From: Pelobium manganitolerans
GTDB lineage: Bacteria > Bacteroidota > Bacteroidia > Sphingobacteriales > Sphingobacteriaceae
DNA: 64,000 nucleotides
Assembly (NCBI RefSeq): GCF_003609575.1
Contig: NZ_MBTA01000025.1
Span: 124,001 to 188,000, forward strand
Direction of reading: 5' to 3'
The translations under genes were made by a program, and so were the position numbers. Below are positions 52,588-61,838 of the stretch, piece after piece. The notes under the pieces are model-generated. The model made no database searches. It saw only the letters and a program-made list of their open reading frames with translations, and was not told the DNA's origin. Within the stretch, counting starts at the first letter, position 1, and each line of letters opens with the position of its first letter.

Positions 52588-53336
52588 TGGGGACATCAAA
52601 ATCATATTCAGCTTCGATTAAAGGGCAACCTCAATGGGGCAATCTAAGCGGCGCAGTAACCAGTAGTTGCGGAGGTGGTACGGTAACCTCGAGCAATTTA
52701 GGAAATATACTTTCAAGATATGTTTCCGTAATCGGAGGATCTGGAAGCGCAGGACGAGGAAGGTCAAAGATTGCAGGAAGAGCAGGTATAAGGACAGCCA
52801 AAAATCTTGGAGCCTTCCTCGGATCATTTAGTAGCTCGGGGGGCGATGTAAGGGAAGCATTAGAGCAAATCGGATTGCCAGGACTTGGTGGACTTCCGTT
52901 AAATGAGGTGATTGATAGACTCATTGAGCATTGTACAGGCCCAGCATCCACTTTGGACGATGTTGCGGCTAAGGCTGCTTCGCAAAAAATATTGGAAGAA
53001 TTGGTTTCTGACGCTGAAACAATAGAGGAATGGCAACAACAGTTGACTGAAGTGCTAGATAAGGAGACATTAGAAGAGGTTATTGAACGATATTTTGGAT
53101 ATTATATATTCGAACATCTTTCAGTAATGTTCTACGAGAAACTGATAGTTGACAAAGGGAAATCAGATTGTGAAAACCTGTTTAAGCAGATAAAGGATTA
53201 TATTTTCGAAAAAGTCAAGAATATGAATCGAACTAACCCGCTTAATAATATTAATTGGGCAAGTGATGAGGCCGACCGGTTGATCAAAAATATTCAGGAA
53301 GATGTTTTAAAAGTATTTGAAGGTTATGAAGGTTAA
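52587..53336 (+). CDS. qatB: QatB
   Basis: A 249-aa protein. Residues 1-~85 are rich in Gly, Ser and Arg (SGSAGRGRSKIAGRAGIR, LGAFLGSFSSSGG); the rest is helical and acidic. Size, order and the Gly/Ser-rich opening match QatB, whose role is not fully known. It could be a substrate modified by QatC, as the set includes a QueC-like enzyme; that is inference. It shares 1 nt with QatA and overlaps QatC. Confidence 0.82.
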   Translation: MGTSKSYSASIKGQPQWGNLSGAVTSSCGGGTVTSSNLGNILSRYVSVIGGSGSAGRGRSKIAGRAGIRTAKNLGAFLGSFSSSGGDVREALEQIGLPGLGGLPLNEVIDRLIEHCTGPASTLDDVAAKAASQKILEELVSDAETIEEWQQQLTEVLDKETLEEVIERYFGYYIFEHLSVMFYEKLIVDKGKSDCENLFKQIKDYIFEKVKNMNRTNPLNNINWASDEADRLIKNIQEDVLKVFEGYEG

Positions 53337-54711
53337 TGTAATAATTAGTAATCCGCCAAAAACAGGTCGTTTTGCAACGGTTAAGCTGTCATTTGAAGAC
53401 GCATCTGGAAATACCAGGTCGGTAGACTTACATATATCCTTTCAATCCATGAAGGATTTTTCAAATGATACCACTTCAATAAGTTTTGATTTTTTTCTGG
53501 TTTCCTCATTAATTTATGGGATTGACAATCTATTGGAGAGATACCAATATTCAATAGATGGATGGGCAAGAGATATAGAAGTAGCCCTTCCTGTTAATAA
53601 CCTACAGATTTGGAATGATAATAAAGATCTGTTCAATCAGCTACTGAATTTTCTTACTGGTGATTATTGGACTGTTACTTTTGAAAAAGTTGGCAATATT
53701 GATTTTTACACCGATAAAGCAAAAAGGTGGAAATCCAAGATCCCAAGATATAATTTAGATGATTATACTTTTGCTTCCCTTTTCTCAGGTGGACTTGATT
53801 CATTGGTCGGAGTTATAGATGGTTTGAACAGTTTAGACGACAATAAAAAAGGATTGTTGTTATCTCATTTTGATTCTTCTTCTCCTGGTGCAAATAGTGA
53901 TCAACAAAATATAATCAACTTTTTTGCCGGCAATGCTGAACTAAAAAATAAATATGATTGGATACAGTGTGTTGTTGCTCTTGACAATCATGATAATAAC
54001 GACAATGAAATTATTAAAGAAGCAAGCTTTAGAAGCCGTTCTTTGTTATTCATTGGCATCTCTCTATTTTGTGTAGAAAGACTACCCAATTGTAATGTAC
54101 TTACGGTTCCTGAAAATGGGACAATTTCTATTAATTATCCCCTAACCCCATCCCGCAGCAGTACGCTTAGCACACGCACAACCCATCCGCACTACATCAG
54201 CCAACTCCAAACACTATTAAATAAACTTGGTTTAACCACTAACCTAAAAAATCCCTATAAATCCTTAACTAAGGGACAGCTTGTGCAAAGCTGCAACAAC
54301 GAAGACCAGCTTAAGAAAACATATAGCCTATCTGTGTCTTGTGGAAAGCGGGGAAGAAAGATGCATTGGGATACAAAAGCTGGAACTCATCACTGCGGTA
54401 TATGTATGCCGTGCATTTATCGCAGAGCTGCATTGCACACTCTTAATTTAGACAATCAATTATATGGAATAGATATCTTTTCAACTCCAAATCAAATATT
54501 TGATAAGTACGATTTTCCAGCGCTGTTCGATTTTCTGAACAGCAACTTGACATCGGAACAGATTAGGCGGACATTATTAGTGTCCGGTGCAATTCCCTTA
54601 AATGAAATGGATGATTCTGTTCGGGTAGTTGAACAAGTTCGAGAAGAAATAAAACAATGGATTGGAGACAAAGGAAATAATAGTTTAAAAAAATTGGCTG
54701 GTATTCAATGA
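53326..54711 (+). CDS. qatC: QatC, QueC-like PP-loop enzyme
   Basis: A 461-aa protein related to QueC, which makes 7-cyano-7-deazaguanine. The ATP-binding PP-loop is FSGGLDSL (153-160) and a QueC-like zinc site has C339, C357, C360 and C363 (HHCGICMPC). The N-terminal ~140 residues are extra relative to QueC. A TTG at 53317 is in frame, but ATG at 53326 is chosen; it overlaps the QatB end by 11 bp. QatD starts in an ATGA overlap. It likely acts on a nucleobase or protein amide; substrate unknown. Confidence 0.92.
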   Translation: MKVNVIISNPPKTGRFATVKLSFEDASGNTRSVDLHISFQSMKDFSNDTTSISFDFFLVSSLIYGIDNLLERYQYSIDGWARDIEVALPVNNLQIWNDNKDLFNQLLNFLTGDYWTVTFEKVGNIDFYTDKAKRWKSKIPRYNLDDYTFASLFSGGLDSLVGVIDGLNSLDDNKKGLLLSHFDSSSPGANSDQQNIINFFAGNAELKNKYDWIQCVVALDNHDNNDNEIIKEASFRSRSLLFIGISLFCVERLPNCNVLTVPENGTISINYPLTPSRSSTLSTRTTHPHYISQLQTLLNKLGLTTNLKNPYKSLTKGQLVQSCNNEDQLKKTYSLSVSCGKRGRKMHWDTKAGTHHCGICMPCIYRRAALHTLNLDNQLYGIDIFSTPNQIFDKYDFPALFDFLNSNLTSEQIRRTLLVSGAIPLNEMDDSVRVVEQVREEIKQWIGDKGNNSLKKLAGIQ

Positions 54712-55439
54712 TAGACACACATTGCCATATTGATTTGTATCAACAACCTGAAAAAATTCTTTCAGAATGTGAAAAGGCTGGAGCAACTATAATAACTATG
54801 ACCAATTTGCCTAGTCATTTTGAAATGGGTTTTCCACATGTTTTACCTTTTAAGAGAATTAGGATGGCCTTGGGCATGCATCCTCTGTATGCGGAACAAC
54901 ACATTAGGGAGTTCCCTACTTTTTTAAAAAATTTACATAAAACCTCCTATATCGGTGAAATTGGATTGGACTTTTCGAGAAAGGGCTTTTCAACAAAAGA
55001 AACCCAGATTGTAACGTTTAGCAAAATATTGGCGGAAATCAACAATCAGCCGAAAATATTAAGTGTCCATTCAAGAAGAGCGGAAAAAGAAGTATTAGAC
55101 ATGTTGATTAAAAACAGAATACAGTATGCAATTTTTCATTGGTATTCAGGGCCATTAAATCTAATAGATAAAATCACAGAAGCAGGCTATTTTTTATCTG
55201 TTAATCCGGCAATGATAAAGTCTGAATCTGGCAAAAAAATCATTCAAAGAATTCCAAAAGACAAATTGTTGACTGAAACTGATGGACCATTCGTTGAAAT
55301 TGACCATCGTCCGATAAAGCCGGGCGAGGTGATGGGTGTGTATAGATATCTTTCCAATGTTTGGGAAATACCATTAATTGAGGTCGAAAAGCTGATTTCG
55401 AACAATCTTAAACAGATAATTTTAATCATCAATAAATAA
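54708..55439 (+). CDS. qatD: QatD, TatD-like metal-dependent hydrolase
   Basis: A 243-aa TatD-family hydrolase. Metal ligands are THCHID (H5, H7), GEIGLDF (E84), VHSRRA (H121), FHWYSG (H144) and ETDGP (D192). The active site is complete. TatD proteins cleave DNA or act on modified molecules; in Qat the fourth gene is of this type. The start overlaps QatC by 4 bp. Confidence 0.92.
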   Translation: MIDTHCHIDLYQQPEKILSECEKAGATIITMTNLPSHFEMGFPHVLPFKRIRMALGMHPLYAEQHIREFPTFLKNLHKTSYIGEIGLDFSRKGFSTKETQIVTFSKILAEINNQPKILSVHSRRAEKEVLDMLIKNRIQYAIFHWYSGPLNLIDKITEAGYFLSVNPAMIKSESGKKIIQRIPKDKLLTETDGPFVEIDHRPIKPGEVMGVYRYLSNVWEIPLIEVEKLISNNLKQIILIINK

Positions 55440-55441
55440 AT

Positions 55442-55607
55442 GTGAACTCTGTACATCATAACTACGAATGTATTTTTTACGGCTGGCTATATGAAAAGTT
55501 GAGGACTTATTATACACTTCAACAAAAAAGGGCTTAAATGGCTTGCGAATAGCTTCTGTGATACTATTAACGGTTTTCGATATATGGACAATTTAAACAG
55601 ATACTAA
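55442..55607 (+). pseudogene. Small ORF split by one extra A in an A6 run
   Basis: A GTG 2 bp after QatD opens a frame (VNSVHHNYECIFYGWLYEKL) that stops at 55537. Dropping one A from the A6 run at ~55525-55530 joins it to a downstream frame (GLKWLANSFCDTINGFRY) ending at 55607, giving a ~54-aa protein whose stop lies 6 bp before the next ATG. The good fit between neighbours suggests a real but frameshifted gene, a sequencing error, or transcript slippage. No family is recognised. Confidence 0.4.
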
Positions 55608-55613
55608 TTCACA

Positions 55614-56291
55614 ATGATATACATAATTCCGACAAAAAGAGGCCTGGGGGTAGAAATTTGGGGTACCTATGACGACTTGAATAACTTTTACGATGTTATC
55701 GGAAAGTTCTGGAACGATGAGAACAAAACAAATAAAAAAGGCTTCGATAACAGAGATACCCTGATCAGTGGCTTTTCGTACGAAATACGAAAGGCAAAAG
55801 ACGGAAGCCGGTTAAAAAGAGGCCGTGGGCATTTCTCTTTCGAGGAACAAGAATACTTTGGTACTCAGATATCCTGGGTTCATTTCTTGTTTTCATTAAC
55901 TGCGTTAAAATTCAACATGCGGTATGCTGAAACCAACAAGTTCGATATTTCACAAATTCTGCTGATAGAATTTTGGCTTGAAAAAGCAATGAACAGCTAT
56001 GATGAAGTCGGTGCAAGAGCCTTGATTGGATTCCAAGAGGATGGACTTTATGGAGGGAATAACCACATCTACCAATGTATGAGAAGTGTAAACCTTGATT
56101 TTTTTCTTTTGGGAGGTGGTAAAAAGGCTTTTCGAAAGCTTCCCGATCTTTTAAAACGGGGTGTTTATTATACTGAAGAATACAAAGAGTATGAAAAGTT
56201 TTTGGAAACAGAAGCTAAAAAACTAAACTGCAAAATTTCAGACCTTGAATTAAGTGACGATGATTTTGATTATGAAAACTTAAAATGGTAA
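55614..56291 (+). CDS. Unrecognised 225-aa protein between Qat and Wadjet
   Basis: A 225-aa soluble protein starting MIYIIPTKRGLGVEIWGTYDDL. It has Trp/Phe-rich helices (WVHFLFSLTALKFNMRYAE), an EFWLEKAMNSYD segment and an acidic C-terminus (LELSDDDFDYENLKW). No nuclease, ATPase, HTH or membrane motif is seen. It may be a small conserved DUF (I thought of DUF6904 but cannot confirm it). It sits at the 3' end of the Qat transcript, 131 bp before Wadjet, on the same strand. A defence-related or regulatory role is possible from location only. Confidence 0.75.
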   Translation: MIYIIPTKRGLGVEIWGTYDDLNNFYDVIGKFWNDENKTNKKGFDNRDTLISGFSYEIRKAKDGSRLKRGRGHFSFEEQEYFGTQISWVHFLFSLTALKFNMRYAETNKFDISQILLIEFWLEKAMNSYDEVGARALIGFQEDGLYGGNNHIYQCMRSVNLDFFLLGGGKKAFRKLPDLLKRGVYYTEEYKEYEKFLETEAKKLNCKISDLELSDDDFDYENLKW

Positions 56292-56421
56292 ACGTTATAA
56301 AGCTACAGTAGTACTGGTTTCCGTCTGCAATAACCGACACATTTCGTCCCTCTTTGCAAATCAAAACTTTCCTGGCTATTTTGATAGGTTGTGGAGTGTC
56401 TAAACAAATATTACTTAATAA

Positions 56422-57846
56422 ATGAACTACGAAAAAGCCTTATCCTTTTATAAAAACGACAAGACCCTTCAGCTACTTCGGGCAGAGCACTTCCCGCTAT
56501 TAGTTGCTTTCTTTCATTTAGCATTCAAGCAGCAAGACAGGATTTCGTATTTGCAGAGTGAATTGCAAAGCCTTTTGGGAGACTACATATATGCACTCCA
56601 GCAGCAGGGTATCAATGATTACGGAAAATCAGCCGTGGATTATTTGCAAAAATGGGCCGAACAAGGGTATCTGCGGAGGTATTATGAAAGAGCGGACGAA
56701 CCCGTTTATGAACTCTCCCCTGCTACAGAGAACGCCTTAAAATGGCTGGAAGATCTAAATAAACAACAGTTTATAGGTACCCATAGTCGCCTCATACAAT
56801 TCTTCCATTTACTGCAACAGATTGTCAATACAACCTCCGGTCCTTACGAACGTATCCAGCAATTGCAGGAAGAACGCAATAAAATTGATCAGGAAATCGA
56901 ACAGATCAGACAGGGGAATTTTTCCAAGCCATCCAGCACCCAGGTCAAAGAAAATTACTTCCTGGCAGAAGAAACAGCCAGAAGGTTGTTATCCGATTTT
57001 CGACAGGTGGAAGAAAACTTCAGAGAGCTGGATACACAAACCCGGCAGACGATCATCAAGAGCAGTCTGGCAAAGGCAGACCTCTTGGACAATGTATTTC
57101 AACAACAGGATTATCTCTGGAATACCGACCAGGGAAAAAGCTTTAAAGCTTTCTGGGAGTTTTTGATGAGTGAGCAGATGCAGGAAGAACTCGAACAGTT
57201 ACTTGAAAAGATCAACAGCATACCTGCAATCGTGGAAATCAAAAATGAACAGACGGTGAACAGAATTAAAACAAATCTCGTGGACGCAGGTGATAAAGTA
57301 AATCGCAGCAATGATGGTTTAATAGAACAGCTCAGGAAGTTTGTGGAGCAAAAGAACCTCTCGGAAAGCAGGCATATCCTTCAAAGCATCGAACAGATAG
57401 AAAGCCTTTTGTTGGAGCATAAAGAAACTATAGACCAACAGGAAGTTTGGATGGAAACCAATGGACTTTTTAAACCCTCGCTCACGATGGATCGTCCGCT
57501 TTTTAATCCTCCGGTAAAAGTTGCCTTTGAAAATACAGCTATCGAAGACGGTCTGGCCGAAGCAGATACAGACATCCTGTTTGAACAATTTTATGTGGAT
57601 ATAGATCTGCTGAGAAACAACGTGAGATCCTTATTAAGACACAGATCCCAGATCGCACTTTCCGAGTTGTTAAACCATTACAAACCTACCAAAGGCGTTG
57701 CCGAAATATTAGGCTATATGCAGATAGCTACAAATGAGGGCAAACACATAGTGAACCGGGATCAACTCGAATATCTGACCATTGAGAACACGAGCAGCGG
57801 GAAAAAGTATCGTATGGAGACACCAGTCATCATTTTTAGCCGATAA
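56422..57846 (+). CDS. jetA: Wadjet JetA (DUF3375, kleisin-like subunit)
   Basis: A 474-aa protein of the DUF3375 family, MukF/kleisin-like. The N-terminal winged-helix-like region (HFPLLVAFFHLAFKQQDRISY onward) is followed by a long helical middle (~140-330), and a C-terminal domain (GVAEILGYMQIATNEGKH). It bridges the JetC ATPase heads and holds JetB. It is the first gene of the complete set, 5 bp before JetB. Wadjet senses and cleaves small circular DNA. Confidence 0.9.
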   Translation: MNYEKALSFYKNDKTLQLLRAEHFPLLVAFFHLAFKQQDRISYLQSELQSLLGDYIYALQQQGINDYGKSAVDYLQKWAEQGYLRRYYERADEPVYELSPATENALKWLEDLNKQQFIGTHSRLIQFFHLLQQIVNTTSGPYERIQQLQEERNKIDQEIEQIRQGNFSKPSSTQVKENYFLAEETARRLLSDFRQVEENFRELDTQTRQTIIKSSLAKADLLDNVFQQQDYLWNTDQGKSFKAFWEFLMSEQMQEELEQLLEKINSIPAIVEIKNEQTVNRIKTNLVDAGDKVNRSNDGLIEQLRKFVEQKNLSESRHILQSIEQIESLLLEHKETIDQQEVWMETNGLFKPSLTMDRPLFNPPVKVAFENTAIEDGLAEADTDILFEQFYVDIDLLRNNVRSLLRHRSQIALSELLNHYKPTKGVAEILGYMQIATNEGKHIVNRDQLEYLTIENTSSGKKYRMETPVIIFSR

Positions 57847-57851
57847 ACAAT

Positions 57852-58421
57852 ATGGAACATAAATATTCTCTAAGTCTCATTGCCCTGCTAAAAGGAATTG
57901 TGTACAATCACCAAAAAGAAGTATGGGACAACTTACTGCACTACGAATCCGATATCAAAAAATATTTCGTCCCGATCGGTCTTGAATTGTTTTTGGATAA
58001 AAGTGAAGGTTATGCTTTTCTACGACAAAAAGAATGGGAAGAAGATGAGTTGCAACTGCCAAAGCTGGCAGAAAAACGGCAGCTCAATTTTATGACTTCG
58101 CTAGTATGTATTGTGTTAAGAAAATATTTGCTTGAACATGACGCTCAGGGAGGGTCCGTACGCTCTATCATCAGCGAACAGGAAATCATCAACCGGACAA
58201 AGGTGTTTTTACCAAACGCAAGTGATGAAGCCAAACAGCAGGAAAAGATAACAACCACCATAAACCGGGTACTTGAAATAGGTTTTTTGAGAAAGCTGGA
58301 AGATCTGGAAAAAAACTACGAGATACACCGCATTATCAAGGGTTTTGTAAATGCCGATGTAATAGACGATACATTGAAGAGGTTCCAGAGCTATGCGGCA
58401 GAAAAACAGACAACAGAATAA
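57852..58421 (+). CDS. jetB: Wadjet JetB (DUF4194, KITE-like subunit)
   Basis: A 189-aa DUF4194 protein, MukE/KITE-like, with winged-helix-type segments (SLIALLKGIVYNHQKEVWDNL, LVCIVLRKYLLEHD, INRVLEIGFLRKLED, YEIHRIIKGFVNADV). It binds the JetA kleisin. It follows JetA by 5 bp and precedes JetC by 9 bp. Length and order match the family. Confidence 0.9.
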   Translation: MEHKYSLSLIALLKGIVYNHQKEVWDNLLHYESDIKKYFVPIGLELFLDKSEGYAFLRQKEWEEDELQLPKLAEKRQLNFMTSLVCIVLRKYLLEHDAQGGSVRSIISEQEIINRTKVFLPNASDEAKQQEKITTTINRVLEIGFLRKLEDLEKNYEIHRIIKGFVNADVIDDTLKRFQSYAAEKQTTE

Positions 58422-58430
58422 ACATTAGGT

Positions 58431-61400
58431 ATGGAAGAAATTTTAAATATCTTACCGGAAGAGATTAATCTGTCTGGTTTTCGGCTTCAATATTTGGAAG
58501 TACTCAACTGGGGTACCTTCAACAAAGTGCGCTGGCAAATACAACCCAACGGGCATAACGCTTTGCTGACAGGCGATATCGGTTCCGGTAAATCTACCCT
58601 GGTGGATGCCCTGACCTGTCTTTTGGTACCGCATAACAAGATTGTTTTTAATAAAGCTGCCGGAGCCGAAGGAAAAGAGCGCAACCTATTGAGCTATGTG
58701 AAAGGCGAGTATAAAAAGGAAAAAGAAGAGATCACCAAGGTAGCCAAGAAAGTGTATCTACGGTCGGATGAAAATACCTATACGGTAGTGATCGGGAATT
58801 TTCACAATGAGGGTTATAATGAAGATATCTGCCTTGCTCAGTTCTTTTGGATAGGGAAAGAAGGAAAAGTAGAGAAATTGCTCATTATAGGAACAGTCCC
58901 CTTAACTATTAAAGATCACTTTGGAAATTTTACAGATATTAATGATCTGAGGAAAAAACTCCGTAATACGGAGGGTGTACAACTGTTCAACGAGAACTTC
59001 TCGCAGTATAGCGAATATTTTCGAAGGCTTTTTGGCATGAACAGCGATAAGGCCATTGACCTGTTTTATCAAACCGTTTCGATGAAATCTGTGAGCAGTC
59101 TTACTGATTTTGTCCGCGAACAAATGCTGGAGAAGACCGATGTCAAAGAACAGATCATAGCGTTGCTGAAACGGTTTGATGATCTTAACAAAGCCCATGC
59201 CGCTGTGGTTCATACCAGGGAGCAATACCTGATATTGAAACCATTAACCGAAGCTTGTATCGAGTACGGAAAAGTTACCCGCGAGATAGAGGATATTGAA
59301 GCCATGCTGGAAGTGATGCCAGTATGGTTCGCTGAAAAGAAATGGGGGCTGTTGGAGCAGGCTATTGAAGATGCCAGCAATGAATTGGAAAAGGTCATGC
59401 AGCAGCAGCAACGTATGGTAGAGGAGCTGGACGACCTAGAAGGCAGAAGGCAAACGATTATACAGGATATTGCCAGCAACGGTGGAAAAAGAATAGAGCA
59501 AATTGCCGGAGAGATCAAAAGGCATGAACAGGATAAGGAAACCAAGCAGAAAGAATTTGACGATTATGAACGTCTTGCGCTGCAAGCAGGACTTAAAGGC
59601 GTACAGGAGGAAAGTGAATTTGAGGAAAATATTAAAAAGGCAAAGGAACTTGACGAACAATGTGGACAGCTTGAAGAACAGCTTCGTGAACAGCGAGACA
59701 ATCAGGTAACGGAGTTGCGCAAGCAGGAAACAGAATACCGCCAGGAAGAAAAAGAACTTCAATCCTTAAAAGAACGAAAAACACAGATACCGGCCTGGCT
59801 TGTCGGCTTTCGTTCGCAATTATGTGATGATTTGCGCATTGATGAAGAAGAGCTGCCTTTCGCAGGAGAACTCTTGAAAGTGAATAAAGATGAAACTGCA
59901 TGGGAAGGTGCGATAGAAAAACTATTGCACGATATTGGCATCAGTCTCCTGGTGCCTAAAAATCATTATAGGAGCGTTAGCACTTACGTAAATAACAACC
60001 CGTTAAAAAGTGCTGATGGACGGGGTATCAAACTCACTTACCTGGAAGCGGATTTGTATAACAACAACAGCCGCATAATTAAGGAACTGGATCAGGATAG
60101 TATCGCATATAAAATGGACATCAAGCCTGAAACACCTTTTTACGATTGGCTGGAAGCCTATATACAACGGAGCTTTGGAGACTATATCTGTACCGATGTA
60201 AATGGCTTGCAACATGTCTCTTTTGGTATTACCCAACAAGGTTTGATAAAAAGCGGCCGTATAAGACATACAAAGGATGACCGCAAACGTATCGATGACA
60301 GGCGTAACTATGTATTGGGATGGAGCAACACGGAAAAAATAAAAGCACTGGAAACTTCTGTTGATAAACTAGAGAAAAAGATAAATGAGCTAAGATCGCA
60401 ACTTAACAATATTGAAGGGCAAGAGAAGAAAAACAAAGAGCAAAAGCAACTCCTAGGTTTGTTACTTTATGTCAGAGACTTTTCCCGTATCAACTGGCAG
60501 TATCACGTTGGGAAAATCTATGAACTGGAGCAGGAACGCAATGAATTGCTTCATAACAACGATGTTCTTGCTCAATTACAACGCAATAAGAGCGATGTCG
60601 ATCAGCAGATCAGTGAAACCAAAACAAAAGAAAAACAATTAACAGAAAAAATCGGTGGTTTAAAAACGACCATTAACAGCTATGAGGATCAGCAACAAAG
60701 TGCCTATCAGCAAAAGGAACAATTAGCCATCCACCTAAAAGAAAAATGGTACCCGTTGATTGAACAAAAACTCACTGAAATAAAAATCACCCTAAGAGGT
60801 ATCGATAACAGGCAGGAAGAATTCCGTAAACAATTTCAGGGCGAAAATGGCGAATTACGAAAACTCCGGGGAAGACAAATGGGCTATCGTTCCTCCATTG
60901 AGAAAAAGATGCGGGAAATTAAGGAACATTCCAGGGCTGAATACAGTGAGATTGCGGAAAGTATCGAAGCCCGGGCAGAGTATATTAGAAAGTTTGAACA
61001 GTTGGTTTCCGAAGATTTAAAGCGTCATGAAGAACGTTTCAAGGAAGAACTGAACAAGAATGTGATAAACAGTATTGCGGTATTCGACAGTCAGCTACAG
61101 AAACATGAAACGGATATCAAACAAAAAATACGTACCATTAATCAACATCTTTCCGAAATAGTGTACAATGCTTCGCAGAATACCTATATAACCATTCTCA
61201 TGGACGCTACCGCCAATAAGGAAATACGTCTTTTCAGAGAAGAGCTAAAAAAGTGTTACATCCATTCGTTCAGCAGTAATAATGATTTATATACGGAGGA
61301 AAAGTACGAACAGGTTAAACGCATTTTGGATCGCTTCGCAAGTATGGAAAATATAGACCGCGACTGGACTTCTACCGTTACCGATGTGCGCCAGTGGTTT

Positions 61401-61838
61401 GAATTTAATGCCAGCGAACGTTTTCGCCTGGACGACAGCGAAAAGGAATTCTACGAGGGTTCCGGCGGAAAGAGCGGTGGTCAGAAAGAAAAACTGGCCT
61501 ATACCATTCTTGCAAGTGCCTTAGCCTATCAGTTCGGACTACAATTCGGGGAGAGTAAAAGCCGAAGCTTTCGCTTTGTGGTGATTGATGAGGCTTTCGG
61601 TAGAGGTAGCGATGAAAGTACGCGCTATGGGCTTGAACTGTTTAAAAAACTTAATCTGCAGCTGCTTATTGTTACCCCCTTACAAAAAATACATGTGATC
61701 GAAAGTCATGTCAATTCTTTTCATTTTGTCAGCAACCGGGAAGGTAACAACTCACAGGTCAGTAATTTTACAAAAGAAGAATATAAAACTGAACGGGATA
61801 GGCATAACGGTGTCTTTCAAAATGTATCAGACCTATGA
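58431..61838 (+). CDS. jetC: Wadjet JetC (SMC/MukB-like ATPase)
   Basis: A 1,135-aa SMC-type ATPase. Walker A is GDIGSGKST (48-56). Two long coiled-coil arms (~300-480 and ~640-950) flank a hinge-like globular part (~490-620). The ABC signature is SGGKSGGQKEK (1011-1021) and Walker B FVVIDEAFGRG (~1049-1059). It extrudes DNA loops; small circular DNA is recognised when loop extrusion stalls. It overlaps JetD by 4 bp. Confidence 0.95.
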   Translation: MEEILNILPEEINLSGFRLQYLEVLNWGTFNKVRWQIQPNGHNALLTGDIGSGKSTLVDALTCLLVPHNKIVFNKAAGAEGKERNLLSYVKGEYKKEKEEITKVAKKVYLRSDENTYTVVIGNFHNEGYNEDICLAQFFWIGKEGKVEKLLIIGTVPLTIKDHFGNFTDINDLRKKLRNTEGVQLFNENFSQYSEYFRRLFGMNSDKAIDLFYQTVSMKSVSSLTDFVREQMLEKTDVKEQIIALLKRFDDLNKAHAAVVHTREQYLILKPLTEACIEYGKVTREIEDIEAMLEVMPVWFAEKKWGLLEQAIEDASNELEKVMQQQQRMVEELDDLEGRRQTIIQDIASNGGKRIEQIAGEIKRHEQDKETKQKEFDDYERLALQAGLKGVQEESEFEENIKKAKELDEQCGQLEEQLREQRDNQVTELRKQETEYRQEEKELQSLKERKTQIPAWLVGFRSQLCDDLRIDEEELPFAGELLKVNKDETAWEGAIEKLLHDIGISLLVPKNHYRSVSTYVNNNPLKSADGRGIKLTYLEADLYNNNSRIIKELDQDSIAYKMDIKPETPFYDWLEAYIQRSFGDYICTDVNGLQHVSFGITQQGLIKSGRIRHTKDDRKRIDDRRNYVLGWSNTEKIKALETSVDKLEKKINELRSQLNNIEGQEKKNKEQKQLLGLLLYVRDFSRINWQYHVGKIYELEQERNELLHNNDVLAQLQRNKSDVDQQISETKTKEKQLTEKIGGLKTTINSYEDQQQSAYQQKEQLAIHLKEKWYPLIEQKLTEIKITLRGIDNRQEEFRKQFQGENGELRKLRGRQMGYRSSIEKKMREIKEHSRAEYSEIAESIEARAEYIRKFEQLVSEDLKRHEERFKEELNKNVINSIAVFDSQLQKHETDIKQKIRTINQHLSEIVYNASQNTYITILMDATANKEIRLFREELKKCYIHSFSSNNDLYTEEKYEQVKRILDRFASMENIDRDWTSTVTDVRQWFEFNASERFRLDDSEKEFYEGSGGKSGGQKEKLAYTILASALAYQFGLQFGESKSRSFRFVVIDEAFGRGSDESTRYGLELFKKLNLQLLIVTPLQKIHVIESHVNSFHFVSNREGNNSQVSNFTKEEYKTERDRHNGVFQNVSDL

